Below, one piece after another: positions 41,189-53,544 of a DNA stretch of 64,000 nucleotides; within the stretch, counting starts at the first letter, position 1, and the number at the start of each line of letters is the position of its first letter. The DNA lies in NCBI RefSeq assembly GCF_030272615.1, contig NC_081412.1, positions 38,262,911 to 38,326,910 on the forward strand, read 5' to 3'. A program made the position numbers and the translations under genes. The stretch comes from Cryptomeria japonica. Taxonomy: Eukaryota; Streptophyta; Pinopsida; Cupressales; Cupressaceae. The notes under the pieces are model-generated. The model did not search any database. It was given only the letters and a program-made list of their open reading frames with translations, and was not told the origin of the DNA.

Positions 41189-42936
41189 AAAGACCTCATT
41201 GTTTTTGTATTGGTAGAAGCTGCAGTAGGTGAAGAAGAAGATAAAGTAGAAGAAGAAGAGGAAAAGCAAGCAGAACCAGCTAGGTTCATTCCTAGGTATG
41301 AAAAACTACATCATGATCTGAAGCAAATCATAGGAGACAAAGATGTAGGAATACTCAAAAGGAGAAAGGTGAAAGAAAACTCGTATGATTTCAGAATTTG
41401 AGCCTAAGACCACTAGAGAGGCACTTACCAATGAAGACTAGATAAAGGCAATGGAAGAGTAGTTGGACTAGTTAGAGAAGAATGCAACATGGTCCTTGGT
41501 ACCTAGACCGAAACAAAAGAATGTAATAGGTACCAAATGGGTCTTTAGGAATAAGCTGAATGAAGAAGGCATAGTGGTAAGGAACAAGGCAAGACTTGTA
41601 TGCAAGGGATATGCTCGAGAAGAAGGAGAAGACTATGGAGAAACCTTTTCCCTAGTGGCTAGATTGGAAGGTGTCAATGCTACTTGCATTTGCAGAATTC
41701 AAGGGATTTAAAGCATACACAATGGATGTGAAGTCTGCATTCTTGAATGGAATCCTAGAAGAAGAAGAAGTGTATATTGAGCAACCAGATGGGTTTTCTT
41801 TGTCAGAAGATAGTGACATGGTGTGTAGATTACACAAGGCCCTATATGGATTGAAAAAAGCACCAAGGGCATGGTATGAATGGTTACACTCTCATCTTGT
41901 AACGATAGGATTTTAGAGAACAAGTGAGGACAACAACATCTACATAAAATCTAAAGGTGGTTAGATTCTGATTTGTGAAGTATTTGTAGATGACATAATC
42001 TTTGGTGGAGAGGATAATATGAGTCATGCATTTGCAGATGAGATAGAAAAGGAGTTTGAGATGTCTCTGATTGGAGAGATAAAGTTTTTCATTGGTCTAT
42101 AGATTCAACAGATGAAAGAGGGTATCTTCATTACCCAGTCCAAGTATATCAGAGAGGTATTGAAGACCTTTGCAATGGAGGAGAGAAAATCGGTTGGAAC
42201 ACCGATGGTGACTGGATGCAAACTAACAAAGGAGGATGATACAGTGTTGGTGAATGAGAAATAGTACCAGTCAATGATCGGTAAGTTGCACTATATGGTG
42301 TACAACAAACCAGATATTGCTCATGCAGTAGGCATAGTGACTCATTTTCAGAAGAATCTAATAGGATCTCACTTGGTAGCGGTAAAGAGGATGCCTAGAT
42401 TTTTAAAAGGGACAGTTGATTATAGATTGTGGTATCTATAGAATGGAAAATTTGATCTCAAAGTGTTCACTGATGCAAATTGGGCAGGTAATGTGGATGA
42501 CTGGAAGAGAACAACCAGTGGAGTGTTCTTCCTTGGTGGAAGACTATTCTCGTGGATGAGTAAGAAGAAAAGTTGTATTTCCCAGTCTACAGCTGAAGCA
42601 AAGTATGTGGTAGCATATATGAACTGCACTCAGGCAATCTAGATGAAGCCTACACTAAATGGCTTCAAAGTGACTCTATTTGAACCGGTGAGTATTTTCT
42701 ATGATAATACTAGTGCAATCAATATTTCCAAAAATTGAGTATTGCATGCTAGGACCAAGCATATTGAAATCAAGTATCATTTTTTGAGAGAAAAGGTTCA
42801 AAATAAAGAGGTTTCATTAGAACATGTTCCCAGTAAGGAGCACCTAGTAGACATATTCACTAAGCCCTTACCAAAGACTACATTTACCTATTTGAGAGGT
42901 GAATTAGGGGTTCTGCCCCTTCATGAAATAAATTAA
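41189..42936 (+). pseudogene. Copia RT and RNase H (C)
   Basis: [14 protein letters not shown] (41530), MDVKSAFLNG (41722), LYGLKKAPRAWYEW (41852) and catalytic FVDDIIFGGED (41980) mark RT; DANWAGNVDDWKRTTSG (42471), SRLFSWMSKK and KYVVAYMNCTQAI mark RNase H; tail KHIEIKYHFLREKV to FTKPLPKTTF, ending at TAA 42936. A shift near 41660 and many TAG stops. The catalytic residues are present but the frame is not usable. Confidence 0.87.
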
Positions 42937-43253
42937 AGATGTGTGCTCCACATCAATCAAGTACTACAGTGTCAAATCTTATAGGATTGATGTGTTGAAG
43001 GATGCTACTCCATAGGGGGAGCAGTGTAGTAGAGCTTGGAAGCTTATGCTTCCACTTTGGCATTGCTGTCAAAGGGGGAGAAGATATATTGTTTGGGGAT
43101 AAGATACATGATGTAGAAGATATTATGAAATGTGCACACTAACCAGTCCAGATGATGGTGGTGATCTTTTAATTTGAATAGGTATATGTCAACTGATATA
43201 TATTACTACGCAATAATTCACTGATAATTGCCATCAATGCCAAAGGGGGAGAT
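42937..43253 (+). other. C: 3' untranslated region and polypurine tract
   Basis: No ORF. The tract CAAAGGGGGAGAT ends at 43253; a similar CAAAGGGGGAGAAG block lies at about 43070, probably a second tract. Confidence 0.75.
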
Positions 43254-44726
43254 TGTTGGCATATGATGATGATGTTGGCATATGATGAAGTGGTGATAAT
43301 GTATGTTGTCATTGATGTCAATAGGTGAACCCACATAAGTGCTCAAGCACATGAACCAGTATGAACCGGAGTGAATACACAAAGTGGCTATAGTCAACTG
43401 GGATGGAGTGGACCAGTGTCGAGGTTCATAGTATGACTACCAGTTTGTAGTCTCAGTTCAGTTCTAGGGTTACCGGTTTGGTGATTTGGCTTGTGCGGTG
43501 CAACCGATGATGTTTTATGATGAGTTTGTTAAGAGATAAGGATGAGGATCGAGATGCCACCTCAGATGTGTCCACATGAAGGATTTCTTTGAGGATCTTG
43601 CACGTGAAGATCAAATGCATTGAATGTCTACCTCAAGAATGTGCATTTTTCTTAGTGGTGTGTGAAGAACGTGTGATGGGTTACTAATTTCTAGATGCGG
43701 TGAAGATTGGATGATGCAAAATGATTTGAGATCTATCTTAGATCATTTCATTCTGTGTAATGCATTTGATGGTCAGGATTGGACCATTTCTAATTGTAAA
43801 CCTAAAATGTTTAGGGTTTAGGGTTTATGTTATCGACATAATTATTGTCTATAAGGTCGATCATTTTTGTTATTGTAGTGATTGGAAAAAGTTGTGTTTA
43901 TGTCCGTGTGTTGGAGATTTGATACTTACCAAACTAGAGTGAGGAATCTGTAGAGTATGATTGTAGAAGAGAGGAACTGAAAAGGATCTGCCTTAGCAAG
44001 TAGTGCTATTATCAGATCAGAGTTTTACCTATTGTCTTCTAACCATTTCAACAGAAGGAAAATCCCTTGACCGGGTAGCTTTAATAGGCTTTGTTGTAAA
44101 TCATCTAACCAGGTGACTCAAGTTCATTGAGTTCTTTAAATCCTCTAGCAAGGTAACCTTTAACAAGGTTTCAACCTTTAACACGGTGTATAGCCATCCC
44201 TTAACCAGGTGATCCTTAACCGGATCGGTTCCTAACAGGACCTTATTGTAAAGTCTTTAACCAGACTAGGCTCCTAATAGAGTGAACTTCAAAATAGTTC
44301 ACAAACAATCTTGTGGGTATTCATCCCCACCGTGGTTTTTCCCATTTGGGTTTCCACGTGAAAAATCTGTGTTATGAGTTGTGATTTTTTCATGTGATGA
44401 TTGAGTAGTTTTTGATTAAGGTAAGTATGAATTCATATTTAAAATGGTTGTTGTATTATTGATACAACTCATGCATGATTAAACTGGTGAAGTAGCTATC
44501 AAGATTTGAGACTTGTTGAATGTTGTTTGAAGTACTTTTGTTTAACCAGTTTAGCTATCTAACGTATTTCTGTCTAACCAGAATTGCTATGGTTAAGTAC
44601 AGTGGTGAAGACAGCCGATTATTTGTGCTCTGAGTTGTCAAAGTGTTGAAGCAAGTTTTTTTGTGTATTGAATCACCCCCCCTCTCAGTACCAGTTAGGA
44701 TCTTAGTAGTTCATCATTATTCATCA
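43254..44726 (+). repeat. 3' LTR of C
   Basis: 1,473 bp, TGTTGGCATATG to TTCATCA. Diverged from the 5' LTR at many positions, so the insertion is old. Confidence 0.9.
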
Positions 44727-44731
44727 CAACC

Positions 44732-45346
44732 TATTACTAGAAATTTGAAATGTTTATTTATTAATGCTCAATTGGTAGGAGTAAGTTTTCTCTTACATAG
44801 GGATAATCCTGTAGATTTGGCTACTGAACAACAGATGCCCATATCAATTGAAGATGATCTTATCTTTGCTGGTAGAATAAGAGAAGATCCTAACAAGGAT
44901 AGGAATAATCAAATTGTTGATTCATTATCTTCTTCAACAAATTTTGTTGATCTCATGATTCAAAAGCTAGCAAATGAGTTGTTAGAACTTAAGAAGAAAA
45001 TTTACTCACAAGGAAATACTTATTACCTTGATGTTCCAATTATGCTACATGTAATCAAAACAAGTTACATGCTTCTTCAGAGAGACTTACATGGGAAGCA
45101 CCCCCTCAAAATTTGGCTATAGGCTATTATGAGGTTGAATAGAATGATCTTCCTCCATTTGGTGATGAAGATGCCAATTTGCTTCATGGAGATGATGCAG
45201 AATTGGCTGGTGACTCTAATATCAGATATATGAAGTATGAAGTAGACAATGTGCCAGATGCACATGATGGAGATGTCTTTGCCATTTTCACTCGTTGGCA
45301 AGCACAACCACCTGTCAATATGAAGAGTGATGATTCAATATAGCTC
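44732..45346 (+). pseudogene. gag of D, part after C
   Basis: Continues the capsid frame: ITRNLKCLFINAQLVG, VSFLLHRDNPVDLATEQQM, EDDLIFAGR. Later acidic part (PPFGDEDANLLHGDDAE). Stops near 45120, 45140 and 45342. The spot after CAACC fits the interrupted N-terminal part exactly. Confidence 0.8.
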
Positions 45347-46126
45347 GTGGATTCTCAACGTTTTCTAGTTACTATTGCTAAGTGTGGGACTCCTTTACCA
45401 AATCCTCCAAAGGATAAAAATGTAAGTGCTCCTTCGACTGCTGAAAATTTTTCAGCACCTATTAATTCTTTTGCATCTGCATCAAAGACTAGTGCACCTA
45501 ATGTTTTAAGTTCTCAAAATGAGAATCTTAACCAAGATTTGATGAATTATTTTCAGTCATTTGATATTATAGATCATGCTAGGAAAACTAAAGTACAAAT
45601 GTCTAATGTAGAATATTTGAGATCCAATCTAGATCAATTTGATCATTTGGTCAAATTTGTAAGAGAAAAAGATACTTCCCCAAGTAATCCTCCCAAATAT
45701 AACACATCTCAAAATAACTTAGCAAGTTCTCCTTCTCCTACAGAAAATATAGAACCATTTTATATCTCCTTGTTGATAAATGGTCATAAGCTAAGTAATT
45801 GTGTAATTGATTTCGGAGCATCTAACAATGTAATGCCAGCAAAAGCTGCCAACGCTCTTGGTTTGACCTTGACTAAGACGTTTGGTAGATTCTTTTCAAT
45901 GGATAATAAGAAATTCTCCTTAATAGGTCAAATTAAGGATGCACAATGTGATTTTGCCACATTTCCAAACAAGAAGATCAAAATAACTGTATTGGTAGCT
46001 GATGTGTCGGCTTCCTATGGCATACTATTGGGAAAGAATTTTTGTAAAGATGTTCGAGGAGAATTAAACATGGATATGGTGAAGCATGTATTCATGTCAA
46101 GGGGGAGATCAAAAAGTTGTATTTAG
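45347..46126 (+). CDS. Gypsy protease fragment (D)
   Basis: 259 codons open. Ser/Pro/Asn-rich first half, then NIEPFYISLLINGHKLSNC and VIDFGASNNVMP: D-F-G in place of the usual D-S-G, followed by ILLGKNFCKDV. The second active-site residue is thus changed. No valid start of its own; the upstream frame is broken by TAG 45342-45344. Confidence 0.78.
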   Translation: MDSQRFLVTIAKCGTPLPNPPKDKNVSAPSTAENFSAPINSFASASKTSAPNVLSSQNENLNQDLMNYFQSFDIIDHARKTKVQMSNVEYLRSNLDQFDHLVKFVREKDTSPSNPPKYNTSQNNLASSPSPTENIEPFYISLLINGHKLSNCVIDFGASNNVMPAKAANALGLTLTKTFGRFFSMDNKKFSLIGQIKDAQCDFATFPNKKIKITVLVADVSASYGILLGKNFCKDVRGELNMDMVKHVFMSRGRSKSCI

Positions 46127-46820
46127 AAAAGGAATCATAATATACCGTTGTGAAATCTAATGATCAGCAGGTTCAAATTCTTTTTAAGTCATCAGGTATG
46201 GGAAATTATTTCTTATATGTTGATGATGAGTTTGAATTTGTTCCTGAAATTGAGGATGTTGTTTTTCTTGATGAAATTTCAAGTGATTGTGAAAGTATTG
46301 TTGTTGAATCTGTGTGATCTTCAACTCCACAAGAGAAACCACTCAATTTTGATATTTTTAGTGTTGGTGGTCCAAATTATGCTTGGATGTTAGAATTTAA
46401 TGGAAGTTGTTCTTCCACTGGATTAGGAGCCGGTATCGTGTTTGTGTCTCCTGATGGTAAAATTTTCCCATTTTCCTTCAAGTTATAGTTTAACAATACT
46501 ACTAATAATGTTGAGTATGAATCTCTTCTTTTGGGGATTAATGTTGCCTGAAAGAGTGGAATTAAGAATTTGCATGCAAAGAACTATCTACCAAACAAGG
46601 AGAAATATGCTAAGGAATTATCATAATCTTTTGTGGGACTCAATTGAGACATTTGATGCCTTTTATTTATCTATTGTTTCCCATGAATTCAATGATAGGT
46701 TAGACTCCTTGGCACTCTCTACAACCTTGTTGGTTCCACACAAGGAATTTTCAGGATCAACTTACACTATTGAAATGATCTTTCGACCAAGTGTTCCTGA
46801 TAATTTTGACAATTGGTAAG
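46127..46820 (+). pseudogene. RNase H-like domain upstream of RT (D)
   Basis: After an acidic stretch (FLYVDDEFEFVPEIEDV) the frame reads AWMLEFNGSCSSTGLGAGI, VFVSPDGKIFPFSF, stop, FNNTTNNVEYESLLLGIN, the pattern of the second RNase H of Tat elements, with the first catalytic Asp replaced by Asn. It lies between protease and RT, whereas in A it follows the first RNase H. Stops and shifts throughout. Confidence 0.7.
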
Positions 46821-47040
46821 TGTTCAATAATGATCAGCATGTAATCAACTTCTTGTAGACTACTGATAATTTTGATGACTTGTATTTCAAGATGGTAGTC
46901 AGTATCCTTCAAAAGATTCTATTGAAAGTGTTGATGCAGAAACTGGTGAAAACTTTCTACAATTGAAATGTAATAAGATTCCTTATAATCTTGTTTCTCT
47001 TGAAAAATTACTTTACAAGCATGGTCGCTATGTCAAAAAG
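46821..47040 (+). other. D: linker before RT
   Basis: No continuous frame; reads as degenerate polyprotein sequence. Confidence 0.4.
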
Positions 47041-48162
47041 TAACAAAAATTAACTGCTAGTACAATGGAGTACGAGAAAGTGAATATTGGGATGGATGAG
47101 AATCCAAAGATGATTAACATTGGAAAACATTGTTCACACGAAGAAAGGTGTAAGTTTGTTGCATTATTGTAGCAATATATTGATGTCTTGGCCTACTCTT
47201 ATGATGAATTGATGTCTTTTGATTCTGAAGAGCTTCGTCATGACATTCCATTGAAGTCGGGTGTTGCTCATTTTCGCCAAAAGAAAAGGCAGTACAATCT
47301 AAAGATTTCTGATACCATCTTTGTCGAAATCTAGAAAATGTTAAAGGAAAGGATAATCCTTCCTATTCATCACTCCACTTGGATAGCTAATATTATGCCC
47401 ATGCACAAGAATAATGGTGAGATCTACATATGTGTTGATTATTGGAATTTTAATCAGGCATCTTTGAAAGATAATTACCCATTGTTGATCATGGTTTATG
47501 TCTTATAAGCTGTTACTAGATCTGAAATGATGTCCATGTTGGATGGATTTTTGAGTCATAATCAAGTGGAGGTTCTTGAGAAAGATTAACATAAGACTGC
47601 ATTTACCATGCCTTGAGGTACTTTTGCATACCGTAGGATGCCTTTTGGGTTGATAAATGTAGGAGCAACTTTTCAACATGCAATGGACTTAACTTTCCAA
47701 GATTTTCTCAATAAGTTAATTGTAATCTATTTGGATGATTTGACAGTTTATTCTAAGAAGCATCAAGATCATTTCTATCATTTGCAGCAAGTGTTGGAGA
47801 AATGTTGCCAACATGAAATTTCTCTTAATCCCAAGAAATATGTTTCTGGGGTTCCTGAAGGTAAGTTGCTTGGGAATATTTTCTCAAGAGAAGGTATCAA
47901 GATTGATGCTAAAAGGGTAAAGGCCATCCGTAATCTTTCCTCGCAAGCAAGTAAGATATTTGTGCATTCTTTTTTTGGTAAAGTAAACTTCTTGTGAAGA
48001 TTTATTCTAGACTTTGCCAAATAGACTCGTCACATAGTTGACATGATGAAAGGCAATTCTCTTTTCAAGTGGACTCATGAAGGAAAGAAATTTTTTCATG
48101 AAATTAAGGAAGCTATGGAAAATGCCCCAGTTTTGGTCTATCCTAATTATACCAAAGAGTTT
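47041..48162 (+). pseudogene. Gypsy reverse transcriptase (D), cut by G
   Basis: Motifs in order: LPIHHSTWIANIMPM, ICVDYWNFNQASLKDNYPL, MLDGFLSHNQV, GTFAYRRMPFGLINVGATFQ and catalytic IYLDDL near 47730, then the connection region to PVLVYPNYTKEF. Stops at about 47335, 47508, 47587, 47616, 47995 and 48022. The frame resumes at 60268 behind G. The 47638-47997 part is open. Confidence 0.85.
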
Positions 48163-48953
48163 TGTTAGGTCCCGAAGACAACTGAGAGGGGGGGGGGGGG
48201 GGGGGGGGGGGGTGAATTAGTTGTCTAATAAATTCAAACCAAAAACAACTTATCCAAAGTTAATGCTTAATACCGGTAAACCAAACTTTATGTCGGTAGA
48301 TAGTTTATTAGTTAATTGCAGTACTGGTAAATATTAATGCATGAAACAGAAAGACATTAACATCCACAACACATAACACCAATGTTTGTACGTGGAAACC
48401 CTGTAAGGGGAAAAACCACGGTGGGAAACCTTACCCACAATCAGATGATACTACTACAGATAGTATGTGTATACAAATTGAGTCTGCACATGTAGAAAGG
48501 CCAAGCGCCTAGAGCTCACTGCTCAAACACAAATAGGATTCCCACTGACTACAATTGGATGGTTAAATCCAATAATGATGTACTGCTTAAAATAGCATCT
48601 TAATATGCTAGATTCAATACCAGTTCAGTTCTGATATGCCTTCACAAAAACCTTGATTCACCTTCAAATGATGTCTGCATGTATAGCTCTTCTTATTCTT
48701 TCATATACCTTCTTACAATTCCTTTGTCCCAATTGCATATCGATCTTACCAATAATATCTTACATATATACCATAAACTAAGACCAATTTTAGTAGGTTT
48801 GCTCTAAAAGATATTACAATAAAAACAATTACAAGTAAATCAATAACCGATGCAATAATCGATATAACATGTCGGCTTAATGCATTTATAACAATAATAA
48901 ATCATCTCCAAAGTGTGTCGTGCGGATCTGGAATAGATAAGCCTGTCGATGCT
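48163..48953 (-). repeat. 3' LTR of G, left piece
   Basis: Starts TGTTAGGTCCCG on plus; matches 59216-59965 except for a 25-base G run at 48188-48212. Ends at GATGC (48949-48953), the left target copy of F. Confidence 0.9.
48188..48212. repeat. 25-base poly-G run
   Basis: Uninterrupted G in the block that is GAGAGGGGGAGGTGAAT in the other LTR; expansion, or assembly/read error, of the C-rich block common to these copia LTRs. Confidence 0.9.
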
Positions 48954-50356
48954 GTAAGACCCCACACCATTAATACAATCCTAATTGTTGCAAATTATCA
49001 TAGTTAAATTAAAATGATGCTAGAATGGAAGTGATGTCATTCTATTAGTTGTGTTTTTATGCATCACTCTAATTATGATGAAAGTTAAATAGCATTAACA
49101 TCTAAGTTTCCAATGTATGGATTTGATTATTAATAACTAACAATTGCATATGTGTGTATGAAATGATGATTTAATATGGGATTGCTTAGAAATGATGTTT
49201 AAATAATTCACAAGTAAAAAAAAAATTTATTAGGAATTTGGACAACAATTTATATGTAATATTATGATGATCTAATTGTGCTTGTGGTTGGATAATGCAG
49301 GAATGATGGTGTACATTATGAGGAGGAAAAGGGGATTACTCCAAATCAAATATCTTGTGAAGGTGTTAGAAGGATAACCTATTTTGCATAGAGATGGATG
49401 AAGGAATATATTTATCTTATTTAGAGTCAATTTTAAATGTGTTGAGATGGCATACTACCTTAGGTCATGTGGTGAGAGAGGAGATTTGAGTTTGAAAACC
49501 CTTTGGGTAAAGCCAAAACTCGAATGGGTCTTTGTGTGGGTTTCAAAAAGGTATTATGTGGTCCATTTTATGGGTTATGGTGCAAAAATAGACCCCTAGG
49601 GTCAATACCTTGGGGTTGGGGACCTTTAGAACATGTGATAGTGTCCTTTGGGCTTGATGTGACCCTTCAAAATCCCACTTGTTTGTAAGTGACGGGATTA
49701 GGGTTGAGACCCATATAGGTCTCAGCAAGAAGCTAGAGAGGGCATTACCCACTTCTCCTTTTGGAGAACTTAGATTGAGAAGAAACTATAGATGGAAGAA
49801 GAAGAAGAGGAAAGATTCTTGATGGAGAAGGAGATCATCTCGTTGGCTTGGAAGAAAGATAAGTTATTCTTCACCTTTGTTTGTTGATTTTAGCATAGAT
49901 GATACTATGAGGATTTAAAAACATGGAAGACTTGAGTTGTGAGAATGTTATAGGAAAGGAAGAAAAAAAAAAGGAGAGTGTTAAAGAAAGAATATGCTAT
50001 ACTAGGATACCTTCACCATAGATTTTCATGGTGTATAAATGTTTATCTTGCTCGGGGGTATGGCTAGAGCCCACGAGGCTTCATGATGCTATTATGGTTG
50101 GGAGGAGAGCAAGTCTTATTTTGTTGTTTGTCCATTGTTGCTCTGCAATAAAAATAAAAAAATAAAAAAATAAATAAAAATTTACTTTGTTTAATATTAT
50201 GCAAGGACCTGAGTCATAGAGAGTCCCCCTAATAGGAGCCATAGGGAGCCATCTGTTGAGGCACAACAAAGGTATCCATCATTGTGGGACTGCTGTTTAA
50301 ACAGACCATTAGTTTCCACACTATACTGCCACAAATAAAGAACAAAACTAAGAAGG

Positions 50357-50402
50357 AATCCCTTGCTTTTGTATATCATTGTAGATACAAAAGCAAGGGA
50401 TT
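50357..50402. repeat. Perfect 18-bp inverted repeat in F
   Basis: AATCCCTTGCTTTTGTAT and its exact reverse complement around a 10-base loop. Confidence 0.9.
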
Positions 50403-53400
50403 AATGTGTCATTGTATGTCAAGATTAATATATCTCAGCTTCAGCTTTGGCACAAATTTGAGCCTCCAAACAATCCTTCCTTTACTCCCACCCAGCAGTA
50501 TTGATCTCAATCGCCTTCTTTCTCCATTAAACTTGTCAAACCTTGTGTATCTTCGTCTCTTCATAAACCTCTTCACAGACATAGACAATCCTGTTGTATC
50601 AGAAATGGCAGCCATTTTTGATAAATTGGAAGCTCTATTTTGATTTTCCGTGCAAAAGTTTTCAGCATCTCTGGCTATTTATCCAAGTAAGTCAAAAGTA
50701 GCATTTCCTTTTCTTGTTTTTCAATTAGTGAATTAAAAATAGCAGTAGGCAGACAGGATTGACCTATTCAGCACTAACATTCAAAGAACCCACTCAATAA
50801 AATGGGTATGATAGATAAGTATTGAATGAGTTTTTCCTTTGAAAGATTGCTTGTATTACAATCATTAAAGGAGAGTCAAACCGACAAGTATAACATGGCA
50901 TAACTTTGTATAACTTATTACGAGTTTTGTTAGGAAAACCATTTGTTTGGCCACATGTTAAATCACTGCATTCCAAAGTTAGTGAATGACACTCAAGCAG
51001 CAATTAAACTATTGGATAGAATAGCTGTCAGCATTATCATTCATAAAGAAATAATATTATATTATATATTAAAAAAAAAATGTGTGGGTGGATATAAAGT
51101 CACGTTTCAAAACAAGATTTGGATTTCTCTTTTAAATTATTTTTATATTTAATTCTTATAATAAAAATTGATGTAAGCATTAATGTAGTCCATTTTAAAT
51201 ATGGAGAAATTGGGGATAGAATATTTAGTTTCATCTAATAAAAGGCTGGGTTTAGTTGTTTCTTCTTTAAGTGAGTAGTATAAGTTGGTTAGAAGCATGA
51301 AATAGTTAAACTATATTGTAGGATATAATTATATTTAAAGACAATTCCTTATTTGTTAAGAACATCTTGTTAAAATTCTAAATCGTAGTAACAACTAATT
51401 ATATCAACCAAATAAATAAGGAAAGTGAATAATATAATAGTTAATGTATTCTTAATCCCTGTCATGATTAGTGAAATAAGATGTATGAGCCAACCCAGGA
51501 GAGCAGCTACAGCAGTTAGTAATGGAATAAGTATTGATGTGTGGAGGACATGTACCAGGCATAATTTGCTAATAGGGATGTCTATGAGGAGAGATGATTC
51601 CATCCGCTACAGACTGTAGTGACTATTAATATGTCAGAACCATCACCCAGGACTGCAGAAGTAGGTGTGGTACGGTCTTTGTTAAGCCTCAAATGCACTG
51701 ACATAGTAGGCGTTGTCAGGTTTGTCTGTTCTTTCCCTTGGATCAAGTAGAGAGATAGGAAGTATCATAGCATGCAGGTTGACAACATTAGATGATGAAA
51801 GTATTTTTTTTTTTGGCATAACCAAGTTGCTTGTGAATGGGAAATGGAGTCCAATAAGATTTGATAATTAATTCGAAGCGATCACAGGAGTCTGGTAAAG
51901 TGAGTGGTCTTGGTAAATAATTTCATAATAGTATTTCAATGCATTTATTTCTAAACTATGATCAGCACCTGTCATGTCTGTTCACCAGAGGCAGTAAGAA
52001 TTGGTTCCAGAACATGTAGTCTCATGAGAAAGTTAAAAGCTTGCTGAGTTTATCCCAATTACATGCATCCTCTTTCGGGGAATATAATCATGGACCTCTG
52101 TGGAAGCAAAGCTTCCAGGCGTATGCATACCTATAATTTCTAATTTTGTTGAGTCTATCAATGGATATTGTTCTGCTATACTATCTGATACAACACTGCC
52201 TTGTCCATTTGAAATGTAGTATTAATCTCCATCAATGTGTACGATGCTCATCTTCATGCCCAACATTCTGGATTCTGTAATCTAAATCTCAGTGAATGCC
52301 AAAAGTTGCCCAACAAAACATATTGCCTTAATTCTCCTGTTTATTATTATCATATTATAAAGGTATTCCATTTACTAGCTGTTCATTCAATTGTTATTTA
52401 TTATTACTGTGATTATACTAGATTCACATTGATCATCCAATTCTTTAATCAAGCCTCCTTTGATAAACATGGCTATAGTTGTTTTTAATATTTAGCTAAA
52501 AAAATATATATATATTAATGAATGCAAAGTGTTGTAGGCTTCTTAAAATGCAAGGTAAATTCTTATTAATACTTGCTGGATACTATGATATTATTTCTAT
52601 AAGTTATAAGTCAATAATTAGGAATTTTTTTTTGATAGATAATGTGGGATGACAGGATGATTCTAATTTTGAAGCTTAGATGTTTCTATGTTTTAAATTA
52701 GATTCTTTTTTTTAAAGCTTAAACTCTTTGTTTCTGGAAGGTTTAAAACGGAGATTAACTATTGGATAGAATGGATAAATAAAATTCTTGAAATATTTTG
52801 ATGTTTCCAACTTAGGTGTAGATGTTTCTAAGTTTAAGCATTTATTTTATATTCATAATTGATGATATTTTCTAAGTTAGGAAATATAAGAATTTAAGTT
52901 TTGATATTTAGTGTAGAGGGCTGAATATTTACATTGGCAATATTTATTTATTTACTTTTATTCTTTTAAGAAGTTATAATTACTTGGTTCATACATATAT
53001 TAAATTTTGATATGAATAAACGAATACGTGTATTATTTGGACCTTCTTTTAAAGAAATAATCAAGTTCTAGTAATTGTTTTTTTTTTAGCAATGAAAATA
53101 ATGGTATAGATGGCGTAATTATGCGAACAAATATTTTGTATATTGAGAGTTAAGTATGTCAACCAAATTATTTATTTTGGTAGTTGGGTAGAAACCCAAG
53201 TTCTTAGGTTGGCATCACCATTAGTATGATGGTAAAACCAATATTAATATTAACACAAAAAAAATTATTTATGAAAATTTCTTAGTGGATTTGATATGGC
53301 CTTGATTTTACTAATAATATGGGTATTGATAATCCTAAATAGATATTAGGGAAATCATGTTATGACATTAGAACGTTAAGGCTAACATTGCAAAATGATC

Positions 53401-53498
53401 CCAATAATGTTGCTATCAAGTGTAAATGTAATATTGGCTATGTCGCTAATGGTAATGCTATTTAAAAACAAAACCATTTGAATTATAATATAGCATAT

Positions 53499-53499
<1 letters not shown>

Positions 53500-53543
<44 letters not shown>
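53500..53543. repeat. (AAT)n microsatellite in F
   Basis: About 14 repeats of TAA/AAT, followed by an A-rich stretch. Confidence 0.95.

Positions 53544-53544
<1 letters not shown>

Larger units (their letters stand above)
37311..44726 (+). mobile_element. Element C: Ty1/copia retrotransposon inserted in gag of D
   Basis: LTRs 37311-38748 and 43254-44726, primer site TGGTATCAGAGC, polypurine tract AAAGGGGGAGAT, target duplication CAACC at 37306-37310 and 44727-44731. Gag, protease, integrase, RT and RNase H in copia order, with many stops, mostly TAG. Confidence 0.92.

Noticed and set aside
48188-48212. Poly-G as telomere-like sequence
   Set aside because: It is a homopolymer in a known LTR block, not a TTTAGGG repeat.
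50284-50643. 119-codon open frame in F as a gene
   Set aside because: No recognisable domain, it runs through the 18-bp inverted repeat, and the surroundings are non-coding.
53500-53543. AAT run as a functional signal
   Set aside because: Ordinary microsatellite in AT-rich DNA.
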